Shown here piece by piece: positions 24,753-31,765 of a DNA stretch of 37,213 nucleotides (within the stretch, counting starts at the first letter, position 1; every line of letters starts with the position of its first letter). Source of the stretch: Gudongella sp051744365 (GTDB lineage Bacteria > Bacillota > Clostridia > Tissierellales > Tissierellaceae); NCBI GenBank assembly GCA_051744365.1, contig JBNJCX010000017.1, forward strand, positions 1 through 37,213, written 5' to 3'. The position numbers were made by a program, and so were the translations under genes. The notes below the pieces were generated by a model. The model saw nothing but the letters and a program-made list of their open reading frames with translations. It was not told where the DNA came from and ran no database searches.

Positions 24753-26025
24753 TCTGCACCTCCCTGTTCAGACCATCCATAAAATAGATGGTATCCAGGT
24801 TCACACTTTTCATTGCTTCAATGACTTCCTCTTTGGTAACAGCTTCCACTTGTTCAATCATTTCCTCAAGGCTTCTGTCATCATTGGATATTATCTTACC
24901 AAAGATAAATTCTGAAATAAGCTGAGGGCTGTCAATTATTGACTCACTGGAAGCTCTGACACTTTTCTTGGCAATTTCCATATCCTTATCTGAGAAGTTT
25001 CCATTTATCATATCTTGCAGTCCCTCAATTATAAAGTCAACGGTTTTCTGGTAATTGTTAAATTCAATTCCCGCATCCAGGAGTATTATTGATTTGTGTT
25101 TAATTAAATTTGAATTGATGTAATAAGCTAGACTGTGTTTCTCCCTAACATTCTTAAACAGAATGGAGTTAGGTCCTCCACCGAATATCTCATTCCCCAG
25201 AAGCAGACCATTGTATAGGGGATCTTCATAGGGTATGCTGGACCTGTAGCCTAAAACCAGTTTCCCCTGGGTGACTGGAAGCCTTTCACTGAACTTGTTT
25301 CTGTTCTGGGACTTAACGATTACAATTTCCCTAGGTACTGTGGTTACTGAATCTCTGTTAAGAATTTCTTCAGGAATTATTTCTTCAATCCTGATATTAT
25401 TTTCATGGCCTGTATATACTATTTCAATCTGGCTTTTCAGAAGTATATCCTTATAATGGTTATACAGAATTCTCTCATCGATTTTTTCAACATCCTCTAC
25501 ATACCCGGCAGGATAAATGCTGAACTTCTCGCCCTTGCACATTATTTCTATGCATCTGTTTATAGCATATGTCCTCTTATCATTTATCTTGTTGTTAATT
25601 CTTGTAACAAGATTCTTCTTTTCCTGTTCGACATACTTTCTCGAAAATGCTCCATCTTCAGTATATGGATCAAAAATGATTTCTTTGACCATATGGAGGA
25701 TTTCCCCGTCAAGTCCTTCTTCTCCTGTGTATCTACCATCAGCCCATTCCATTGAAACCTTTATTATTTGCCTTTCTCCTCTTCTGGATGCATTGATTTT
25801 CAGGCTGGCACCAAATAGATTTTCCAGTTTTCTCTTAATCTGAAGGGTACTGGGGTAACTTCGAGTTCCTCTGTTAAGTACCATTGGCAACAGCGAATTT
25901 AAGGTCACTTCTTCTCTTTTAAGAGATCTGATAATATAAATTCCCAAATAGTTGGACTTGAATTTATCCGTATAGGTTGAATTTATGTGTAACCCTTTCG
26001 CAATTTCTCTTCTCTGGGATTCCAT
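24739..26025 (-). CDS. yfmF: M16 family peptidase-like protein, YfmF type (non-catalytic partner)
   Basis: About 428 residues with M16 architecture. The N-terminal half has PMVLNRGTRSYPS where active members carry HxxEH, so it probably does not bind zinc. The C-terminal half has NEIFGGGPNSILFKNVREKHSLAYYI, the typical substrate-binding half. It likely forms a heterodimer with YfmH. I chose the ATG at 26025; a TTG at 26034 is the alternative but leaves only 2 bases from AGGAGG. The ATG spacing of 11 bases is long, so the start is uncertain. Confidence 0.88.
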   Translation of the reverse strand: MESQRREIAKGLHINSTYTDKFKSNYLGIYIIRSLKREEVTLNSLLPMVLNRGTRSYPSTLQIKRKLENLFGASLKINASRRGERQIIKVSMEWADGRYTGEEGLDGEILHMVKEIIFDPYTEDGAFSRKYVEQEKKNLVTRINNKINDKRTYAINRCIEIMCKGEKFSIYPAGYVEDVEKIDERILYNHYKDILLKSQIEIVYTGHENNIRIEEIIPEEILNRDSVTTVPREIVIVKSQNRNKFSERLPVTQGKLVLGYRSSIPYEDPLYNGLLLGNEIFGGGPNSILFKNVREKHSLAYYINSNLIKHKSIILLDAGIEFNNYQKTVDFIIEGLQDMINGNFSDKDMEIAKKSVRASSESIIDSPQLISEFIFGKIISNDDRSLEEMIEQVEAVTKEEVIEAMKSVNLDTIYFMDGLNREVQNESH

Positions 26026-26100
26026 TTTAGTCAACCCCTCCTTTCTTTATTCTACAAGTCTTTTATTACCCAATAGTGAGTCTGTTAATTGTTTTTTATC

Positions 26101-26130
26101 AAAAAAATAAAGGGCAGAACCCTTTATTTT
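26101..26130 (-). terminator. Terminator after deoC
   Basis: AAATAAAGGG and CCCTTTATTT form a 10-bp stem with a 5-base loop (26105-26129), followed on the minus strand by a T-run from 26107 down to 26101. The deoC stop codon (26124-26126) is inside the stem. It ends the pduL-deoC transcript. Confidence 0.85.
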
Positions 26131-26777
26131 TGGTCTTGTACTATTTTTACACCTGAGCTTGTTCCTATACGTGTGGCACCTGCTTCCATCATGGCCACAG
26201 CAGTTTCATAATCCTTCACACCACCTGAAGCCTTTACTCCAAGCTTTTCACCTACCACTGATTTCATGAGTCTTACATCCTCGAGGGTTGCTCCTCCAGT
26301 GCTGAAGCCTGTGGATGTCTTTACAAAATCCGCGCCGGCTTCCATTGCCAGCTCACATGCTTTCTTCTTTTCTTCATCTGTTAGGAGTGCTGTTTCAATT
26401 ATAACCTTTACGAGTGCCTTCTTGTCTGCAGCTAATACAACAGCTTCAATATCTTCTTTGACGAGATTGTAGTTGCCGTCCTTCATCGCACCAATGTTGA
26501 TTACCATGTCAACCTCATCAGCTCCCATGGCTATTGCGTCTTTTGTTTCAAAGGCCTTTGTCTGTGATGTATTGGCCCCAAGCGGAAAACCTATTACCGT
26601 AGCTACTCTTACCTGAGAACCTTTAAGTAGTTCACTGCAAAACTTCACATGTACCGGGTTTACACAAACTGCCTTAAACTTGTGAGAAATAGCCTCCTTA
26701 CACAATACCTTGATTGAATCCTTTGGCGTATCCGCCTTTAATGCAGTATGGTCAATTATACCTGCTACATCAATCAT
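26124..26777 (-). CDS. deoC: Deoxyribose-phosphate aldolase DeoC
   Basis: Class I aldolase that splits 2-deoxyribose 5-phosphate to glyceraldehyde 3-phosphate and acetaldehyde in deoxynucleoside catabolism. 217 residues, TIM barrel. Hallmarks are IDHTALKAD at the N-terminus, ATVIGFPLGAN, the Schiff-base lysine K153 in GADFVKTSTGFSTGGAT, and the proton-relay lysine in VKASGGVKDY (about 182). It follows pduL by 10 bases. The pairing with a phosphotransacylase suggests that acetaldehyde or acetyl-CoA is handled together; no aldehyde dehydrogenase is nearby. Confidence 0.97.
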   Translation of the reverse strand: MIDVAGIIDHTALKADTPKDSIKVLCKEAISHKFKAVCVNPVHVKFCSELLKGSQVRVATVIGFPLGANTSQTKAFETKDAIAMGADEVDMVINIGAMKDGNYNLVKEDIEAVVLAADKKALVKVIIETALLTDEEKKKACELAMEAGADFVKTSTGFSTGGATLEDVRLMKSVVGEKLGVKASGGVKDYETAVAMMEAGATRIGTSSGVKIVQDQK

Positions 26778-26787
26778 TATCTCACCC

Positions 26788-27360
26788 CTATTTTATAATT
26801 TCCACCATATCGCCGTTTCTTATTCCTGCGGCATTTCCTTCTTCAATATCAACATGCATTTCCAATCCATAGCTTGGATGGACTCTAACCAATACATTGT
26901 CATACACCAGACCTCTTGGTCCTGGAACCTTTACGCTGACTATGTCTCCATCCTTTACTCCGAATTCCTCTCCGTCATCTGTATGCATATGAATATGTCT
27001 TGCTGCTACTATTATACCCTTGTCAATCTGGACTTCACCCTTTGGTCCGACAATTTTCGCACCTGGTGTGTCTGCAATATCTCCCGAGTTTCTAATGACA
27101 GGGTCAACACCCAATGTAAATGCATCAGAAATTGAAACTTCCAACTGAGTCTCAGGTCTTACAGGTCCAAGAATTCTTACGCCCTTGATTGTCTTCTTTG
27201 GTCCCACAACGTCAACCTTTTCTTCACAAGCATACTGCCCAGGCTGTGATAGGTCCTTCATCCTGGTAAGCTCGTATCCTTCTCCGAAAAGTACCTCCAG
27301 ATCCTTCTGGCTTATGTGAATATGTCTGTTTGATAATGCTATTGGTAATTTATTTTTCAT
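26788..27360 (-). CDS. pduL: Phosphate acyltransferase PduL
   Basis: Interconverts acyl-CoA (acetyl- or propanoyl-CoA) and acyl phosphate. 190 residues with the two zinc-binding regions SNRHIHIS (about 10-17) and AARHIHMH (about 130-137) plus GLEMHVDIEEGNAAG near the C-terminus. It begins at the catalytic domain with no N-terminal encapsulation extension, and no shell genes are near, so it is probably a free cytosolic enzyme. It may convert acetyl-CoA from the ornithine pathway to acetyl phosphate for ATP formation (inference). Transcribed with deoC from the promoter at 27393-27421. Confidence 0.95.
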   Translation of the reverse strand: MKNKLPIALSNRHIHISQKDLEVLFGEGYELTRMKDLSQPGQYACEEKVDVVGPKKTIKGVRILGPVRPETQLEVSISDAFTLGVDPVIRNSGDIADTPGAKIVGPKGEVQIDKGIIVAARHIHMHTDDGEEFGVKDGDIVSVKVPGPRGLVYDNVLVRVHPSYGLEMHVDIEEGNAAGIRNGDMVEIIK

Positions 27361-27392
27361 CTTAGCCCTCCTATGATTTTGTTCATAGACTA

Positions 27393-27421
27393 ATTATACC
27401 CTTCTTATCGCGTTTTTTCAA
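27393..27421 (-). promoter_or_regulatory. Sigma-A type promoter of pduL-deoC
   Basis: The minus strand reads TTGAAA (27416-27421), a 17-base spacer, then TATAAT (27393-27398). The ATG of pduL follows 33 bases later, with a GGAGGG ribosome binding site between. Confidence 0.85.
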
Positions 27422-27452
27422 AGGTAATGTTCTTTTTTGAGTCATTGTCAAC

Positions 27453-27484
27453 AAAAAAAATCTCCCATCTAATAGGATAGGAGA
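27453..27484 (-). terminator. Terminator after folT
   Basis: TCTCCTATC and GATGGGAGA form a 9-bp stem with one T-G pair and a 6-base loop (27461-27484). Eight T residues follow on the minus strand (27453-27460). Confidence 0.9.
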
Positions 27485-27493
27485 CTTTGTTTT

Positions 27494-28042
27494 CTAATGT
27501 ATGAAGTTTTTCATATGCTTCATCAGGTACTTAAGGACCACTGTGTGAAGTGGAATACTTATTACCGCTGCAAGAATCCTGGGTGGCAGTAGTATTATAA
27601 AACCTCTTCCGTAAAGCTTTGACAGCCAGTAGGTATTTAGTCCCAAGGAAATAACCACTGTCACAGTCAGGACAGCAATAAATATGTTTCTGTATGAAAA
27701 TGCCTTGTCAAGGTTCCTGCTATTCGAGAATCTTAAGAAAAACAGGCCTGGTATTACACCCCAAAGTATTGAGCTCAATGTGAATCCAGGGTGATACGGT
27801 CCCATTGGATTTATAAGGAAGCCGATAATATCGGCTGCCAATCCTGTCATTCCTCCTACAAGTGGTCCGAACATCATCCCCGACATCATCAGGGGCAGGT
27901 CTCCGAAGCTGATTCTAAGTGCTGAGACTCCGGCCAGTGGCACCATTATATAGGCAAATCTTGTCATAACGATTGATATTGCCACAAGAAAACCGGCCTT
28001 TACCATGGTTCGTACGCTGATTTTTGATTCTTTTCTCTTCAT
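27494..28042 (-). CDS. folT: Folate ECF transporter substrate-binding subunit FolT
   Basis: Membrane S-component of an energy-coupling factor transporter for folates; 182 residues, about six membrane segments. The segment LRISFGDLPLMMSGMMFGPL followed by GFLINPMGPYHPGFTLSS is typical of FolT. It needs the shared EcfA/A'/T module, which is not in this window. The gene lies behind a THF riboswitch and its ribosome binding site is inside a hairpin (28051-28089), so folate sufficiency should lower its translation. AAAGGAG lies 6 bases before the ATG. It is transcribed alone between a promoter and a terminator. Confidence 0.93.
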   Translation of the reverse strand: MKRKESKISVRTMVKAGFLVAISIVMTRFAYIMVPLAGVSALRISFGDLPLMMSGMMFGPLVGGMTGLAADIIGFLINPMGPYHPGFTLSSILWGVIPGLFFLRFSNSRNLDKAFSYRNIFIAVLTVTVVISLGLNTYWLSKLYGRGFIILLPPRILAAVISIPLHTVVLKYLMKHMKNFIH

Positions 28043-28050
28043 TATAATCT

Positions 28051-28089
28051 CCTTTCTTTAATGGACAGCTACTGCCAATTAAAGAAAGG
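28051..28089 (-). promoter_or_regulatory. Ribosome-binding-site hairpin of folT (expression platform)
   Basis: CCTTTCTTTAAT (28089-28078) and ATTAAAGAAAGG (28062-28051) are perfectly complementary over 12 bases, and a smaller stem closes the loop. The right arm contains most of the AAAGGAG ribosome binding site. No T-tract follows, so the control looks translational. The AAAGAAA sequence within the riboswitch (28137-28131) could compete for the left arm. Confidence 0.8.
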
Positions 28090-28095
28090 ATCTCT

Positions 28096-28194
28096 AATTG
28101 TCAGCGGATGCGGCAAAGAATCGCAGAAAATTTCTTTCGTCAACGGGCAACTTCCCATCCCGAGGCACTTAACGCTCTTTACCTACTCTGTCAT
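28096..28194 (-). ncRNA. Tetrahydrofolate (THF/folE-type) riboswitch
   Basis: The minus strand contains the conserved blocks of the THF riboswitch in order: AGAGTAGG, GCGTTAAGTGCC, GGGATGGGAAGTTGCCC, GACGAAAG and GCATCCGCTG. The ends TGACAG and CTGACA close P1 with one A-A mismatch. It lies between a strong promoter and folT, a folate transporter, which is a known target of this class. THF binding should reduce folT expression. Confidence 0.95.
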
Positions 28195-28216
28195 ACTGCA
28201 ACAGTTACAATTTACT

Positions 28217-28245
28217 ATTATACCTTATGCTTATTAAGTTGTAAA
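28217..28245 (-). promoter_or_regulatory. Sigma-A type promoter of the folT riboswitch transcript
   Basis: TTTACA (28240-28245), 17-base spacer and TATAAT (28217-28222) on the minus strand. The start would be near 28209, about 15 bases before the riboswitch. Confidence 0.88.
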
Positions 28246-28299
28246 CAGATTCTCCTGACCAATAACACGCGCTTTTAATTATACCACCTGCTTTAATTA

Positions 28300-28980
28300 T
28301 CAGTATCTCTTGTTGCTTTTGAATCTGCCTATTGCATACTTACCCTTCTTGTAAAAGATATACCCTATTAGTTGCGCAACTAGCAAGTATTTAATAAAGC
28401 TAATCCCTATTTTCCCTGCGATATTTACAAAAAATGGTTCCGGCAGCATCTGAATCAATAAATCAGTCTTTGGATCTAGAATCCATAGGTCATTGTTGAA
28501 GAAAATCTCATGAAAAACTGTAAAATATCTTGTAAAATCTGTCAGTACCAATACGACTAAAATCAACAACAACAGATAATTTGCAAAGAGACCAAGTGTC
28601 ATCCATTTCCCCATGAAACCTGCCTTCTCCCTTGCAAGAAACCATAATACAACTGCCAGGGCAATTATTGCAGATACGAGTTTTATAACCCTTGCAATTT
28701 CATATAAGTGGAGAACATCCCTCATATGATGAATCTCTCTTTCCTTGAAATGCTTGTTCAATGCATCCTCATCATTTCCCTTTAAATAGGTTATTATGTC
28801 CTTTGAAACAGTCTCAAGCTCTTTGTCAGTCTTTCCCGTCACCTGATATACATCATTTTCCTCAAATGAATCCATATAATAATCCAGGTCGTATGTATTT
28901 TCTTCGATAGCCATTACAATCGCAATCAAGGATATTGAAATAATCAGCGCTATAACAAGAACTATATTCAAATTTTTCAA
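28300..28980 (-). CDS. TIGR01906/DUF1461 family integral membrane protein
   Basis: 226 residues with about four membrane segments: about 4-24, 98-116, 126-146 and 188-210. The N-terminal outside part has YDLDYYMDSFEENDVYQVTG, followed by YLKGN and HMRDVLHLY, all features of the DUF1461 family. Function is unknown; the family is found in Firmicutes. The start is TTG at 28980, 5 bases after GAGGTG. It lies alone between the yebC terminator and the folT promoter; I see no clear promoter of its own and no strong terminator after it. Confidence 0.85.
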   Translation of the reverse strand: MKNLNIVLVIALIISISLIAIVMAIEENTYDLDYYMDSFEENDVYQVTGKTDKELETVSKDIITYLKGNDEDALNKHFKEREIHHMRDVLHLYEIARVIKLVSAIIALAVVLWFLAREKAGFMGKWMTLGLFANYLLLLILVVLVLTDFTRYFTVFHEIFFNNDLWILDPKTDLLIQMLPEPFFVNIAGKIGISFIKYLLVAQLIGYIFYKKGKYAIGRFKSNKRY

Positions 28981-28995
28981 CTTATCACCTCTTTG

Positions 28996-29042
28996 AAAAA
29001 ATCTGATGGAGTAAACGGAATAAATTTTCCCTACCCATCAGA
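28996..29042 (-). terminator. Terminator after yebC
   Basis: TCTGATGG and CCATCAGA (29002-29042) form an 8-bp outer stem with further imperfect pairing inside, followed by six T residues on the minus strand. Confidence 0.75.
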
Positions 29043-29080
29043 CTTCTTTTAAATTTTATATTGGTATAATATTGTGTTTT

Positions 29081-29818
29081 CTAAGCTTCCTCAGGCATCT
29101 CCCAGTTATGGTATACTTCCTGAACGTCATCATTGTCCTCAAGCATGTCAATTATCTTCTCCATATTCTTGATGTCTCCCTCATCCTGAAGAGATACCAT
29201 GTTTTGAGGCAGGTAAGTCAACTCAGCTGCAGCAAACTGATATCCTGCTTTTTGCAGACCATCCCTTACTGCGTTGAAGTCTGATTGTTCAGTTATTATT
29301 TCAAACCCGTCCTCTTCAGCTTCAAAATCCTCTGCCCCTAGCTCTATTGCCAGCATTGTCAGTTCATCCTCGTCTATGGATTCCGTCCTTTCGATTGCAA
29401 TAAGGCCTTTTTTATCAAACATAAATGACACAGATCCGTTTTGACCAAGGTTCCCACCATACTTGTCAAAGGCATGTCTCACATCTGATGCAGTTCTGTT
29501 TCGGTTGTCGGTAAGACAGCTTACAATGATAGCGGTTCCCGATGGACCGTATCCTTCGTATATAACTTCCTCAAAGTTGTCTGATCCTAATTCGCCGGTT
29601 CCCTTCTTGATTGCTCTTTCAATATTGTCATTAGGCATGTTTTCTGCTTTTGCTTTATCGATTGCAGCTTTTAATGACGGATTATAATCAAGATCTCCTC
29701 CACCATCCTTCGCAGCTACCATAATATATCTTGCCAGTTTGGTAAACACCTTGCCTCTTTTGGCATCTTCCTTGCCTTTTCTGTTTTTGATATTATTCCA
29801 TTTGGAATGTCCAGACAT
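29081..29818 (-). CDS. yebC: YebC/PmpR family protein (transcription or translation factor)
   Basis: 245-residue, highly conserved protein. It starts MSGHSKWNNIKNRKGKEDAKRG in two parts MSGHSKWNNIK and RKGKEDAKRG. YEGYGPSGTAIIV and NRNRTASDVRHAFDKYGGN are family signatures, and the acidic C-terminus is usual. Older work calls it a DNA-binding regulator; recent work on the family also links it to translation of proline-rich stretches. AAGGAGC lies before the ATG. It sits 59 bases after nadE and ends at a terminator. Confidence 0.95.
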   Translation of the reverse strand: MSGHSKWNNIKNRKGKEDAKRGKVFTKLARYIMVAAKDGGGDLDYNPSLKAAIDKAKAENMPNDNIERAIKKGTGELGSDNFEEVIYEGYGPSGTAIIVSCLTDNRNRTASDVRHAFDKYGGNLGQNGSVSFMFDKKGLIAIERTESIDEDELTMLAIELGAEDFEAEEDGFEIITEQSDFNAVRDGLQKAGYQFAAAELTYLPQNMVSLQDEGDIKNMEKIIDMLEDNDDVQEVYHNWEMPEEA

Positions 29819-29877
29819 AATTCAACAGCTCCTTCCTTTTAACCTACTTATTTTAGCATATGGGGCAAGGAATTTCA

Positions 29878-30600
29878 CTAACTTTTTTTGTAGGTCGGAG
29901 GATAGTTTCTTTTATGCTCGCTTATTTTATTCATATGCTTTATCTTATTGACCGATTCCTCAGGTCCTTCACCGGTCCTTATATATTTGTCGAGAACCTG
30001 ATAGGTGAATCCCATCTCCTTCTCATCAGTCTGGTTCTCCCACAATCCTGCACTGGGTGGTTTCTCGATTATTTCTACTGGCACATCCAGTAGTCTTGCA
30101 AGCTCATAAACCTCTTCCTTCACAAAATCGGCAATCGGAAGCAGGTCAACCCCACTGTCACCATGCTTGGTGAAGTAGCCCACATGCAGTTCCGACTTGT
30201 TGCTGGTTCCGCAAACCAGATATCCCATTTCCTGTGCGAAATAATAAAGAGTCATCATTCGCAGCCTTGGCTTAAGATTAGCCTTGGCCAATGGATTTTC
30301 ACCTTCAAATGGAAGAGCTTTTAAAAATGAATCATATACCGGCGAAAGATCTATACTTGTAACATCGATATCCAATGACCTTGCAACAATCAATGCGTCC
30401 GCCTCATCCCTTGAGTTGCTGTTTATGGGCATTATTACTCCCATTGCGTCATTGGGAAAGGCCTTTTTAGCCAGACCTGCCACAACTGCTGAATCTACTC
30501 CTCCACTTAATCCCAAGACTATTCCCTTGGCATTTGCAGCCTCCACCTTTTCCTGTAGCCAAGAGACAATGTTTTCCAACTCCTTTTTCATATCATTCAT
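29878..30600 (-). CDS. nadE: Ammonia-dependent NAD+ synthetase NadE
   Basis: Converts deamido-NAD+ to NAD+ with ammonia and ATP. The 240-residue protein has the PP-loop SGGVDSA (32-38) and ends without the N-terminal glutaminase domain of longer forms, so it uses free ammonia. CGTSNKSELHVGYFTKHGDSG and PIADFVKEEVYELA are typical. AAGGAG lies 8 bases before the ATG. A candidate promoter TTGGAA-N17-TATCAC lies about 30 bases upstream, with a poor -10. NAD demand fits the NAD-dependent ornithine oxidation, but there is no direct link. Confidence 0.95.
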   Translation of the reverse strand: MNDMKKELENIVSWLQEKVEAANAKGIVLGLSGGVDSAVVAGLAKKAFPNDAMGVIMPINSNSRDEADALIVARSLDIDVTSIDLSPVYDSFLKALPFEGENPLAKANLKPRLRMMTLYYFAQEMGYLVCGTSNKSELHVGYFTKHGDSGVDLLPIADFVKEEVYELARLLDVPVEIIEKPPSAGLWENQTDEKEMGFTYQVLDKYIRTGEGPEESVNKIKHMNKISEHKRNYPPTYKKS

Positions 30601-30657
30601 TTAAATCAACTCCTTGTTTTTTGTCGGTGATACCAATACTCTTTACTGTTTCCAAAA

Positions 30658-30681
30658 GTAAAATAGACCATTTCTGGTCTA
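30658..30681 (-). terminator. Terminator after the CoA-binding protein gene
   Basis: TAGACCA and TGGTCTA form a 7-bp stem with a GAAA loop on the minus strand (30664-30681), followed by TTTTAC. It starts one base after the stop codon of the gene. Confidence 0.75.
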
Positions 30682-31080
30682 CTACTCTGCCTTTAGGGTT
30701 GCATAAACACAGTCGTCCAAAAGATATTTCATATTCAATTCATCTGCCTTTGCAACTACTTCTTCGTTGTAGGTGCCAGGTTGGAAAAATACCATATCAA
30801 TTCCAGCTTCCTTTGCTTCCTGGAGAACCCCTATACTAATCTTTGGTGGAACAACCATGTCCACAACATCTACCTTTTCAGGCAATGAAGCCAGAGATTT
30901 ATAGATTTTAATTCCTTCCAGTTCATCGTAGTTTGGACTGATTCCATATACAGTGTAGCCATGCTCCATAAGAATCTTCCATATTTTATATCCGTACTTG
31001 TCCTTATTTCCTGATACTCCTACAACCGCCCACTTTTTTGACTCCATCATTTCATTTTTCAGATTTTTATCTGATGTCAT
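30682..31080 (-). CDS. CoA-binding domain protein (YccU type)
   Basis: 132-residue single-domain protein with a Rossmann-like CoA-binding fold: WAVVGVSGNKDKYGYKI near residue 18, YGISPNYDELEG, VDMVVPP and FFQPGTYNEEV. The family resembles the CoA-binding part of succinyl-CoA synthetase, but its substrate is unknown. I chose the ATG at 31080 behind GAGGTG; the GTG at 31089 overlaps that site. It is the last of three genes hflX-yigZ-this, 30 bases after yigZ, before a terminator. Confidence 0.88.
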   Translation of the reverse strand: MTSDKNLKNEMMESKKWAVVGVSGNKDKYGYKIWKILMEHGYTVYGISPNYDELEGIKIYKSLASLPEKVDVVDMVVPPKISIGVLQEAKEAGIDMVFFQPGTYNEEVVAKADELNMKYLLDDCVYATLKAE

Positions 31081-31110
31081 TATTATCACCTCGATATCCT
31101 TTATACCCCA

Positions 31111-31761
31111 CTATTCCTTATATCTCACATCATCCTTTACAGGAAGAAACTTTTCTTCTTTTATAATGTAATTTATCTCCCCACTGGTCATATTCATCAT
31201 GGCTGAAATAAATCTATCGAATTCTTCTTTTTCAACATAAATATCTATGCTTACATCTTCAAGAAAATCTACTTTTTCAGGAGAATACCCATTCTCCATA
31301 AAATAATTTTCAATCTTGCCATATGCAGTATACTGGATTTCCATCCCTACCAGACTGAACTTTTTCATGGTTACAATTATTGAGGCATCAATCCCAATTT
31401 TTGCTCCCTTTGTGTACGCTCTTATAAGACCTCCACCACCCAGCTTGATTCCCCCAAAGTATCGGGTAACTACAACAACAGCATTTCTGATTTCTTCATT
31501 TTTAAGCACCTGGAGTGCTGGTATCCCAGCTGTCCCAGAGGGCTCACCATCATCATTGAATCTTTGTATGTTGGAATCTCTGCCAATGATATACGCTGTT
31601 ACATTATGGGTAGCATCTTTGTGAAGGGTCTTTATTTCCTCAATAAATTTCAAAGCCTGTTCCTCTGTCTCCGCGGGCGCAGCATACCCTATAAACCTGG
31701 ATTTCTTTACCACAAACTCAGCTTGCCCTCTCCTGGCAACGGTCTTGTAGCTTTCTATCAT
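31111..31761 (-). CDS. YigZ/IMPACT family protein
   Basis: 216 residues. The N-terminal IMPACT domain has FVVKKSRFIGYAAP, FNDDGEPSGTAGIP and VVVVTRYFGGIKLGGGGLIRAY; a C-terminal DUF1949 ferredoxin-like domain follows from about 140. The family is widely conserved in bacteria; proposed roles in translation or nucleic acid binding are not settled. It follows hflX by 4 bases with GGAAG before the ATG, so co-expression with a ribosome-associated GTPase is likely. Confidence 0.93.
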   Translation of the reverse strand: MIESYKTVARRGQAEFVVKKSRFIGYAAPAETEEQALKFIEEIKTLHKDATHNVTAYIIGRDSNIQRFNDDGEPSGTAGIPALQVLKNEEIRNAVVVVTRYFGGIKLGGGGLIRAYTKGAKIGIDASIIVTMKKFSLVGMEIQYTAYGKIENYFMENGYSPEKVDFLEDVSIDIYVEKEEFDRFISAMMNMTSGEINYIIKEEKFLPVKDDVRYKE

Positions 31762-31765
31762 ATCT

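Noticed and set aside
26788..27360. Bacterial microcompartment locus
   Set aside because: PduL is present, but no shell proteins, aldehyde dehydrogenase or encapsulation peptide can be seen.
27446..27451. TTGACA on the minus strand considered as the -35 of pduL
   Set aside because: It is 47 bases from the TATAAT; TTGAAA at 27416-27421 has the right 17-base spacing.
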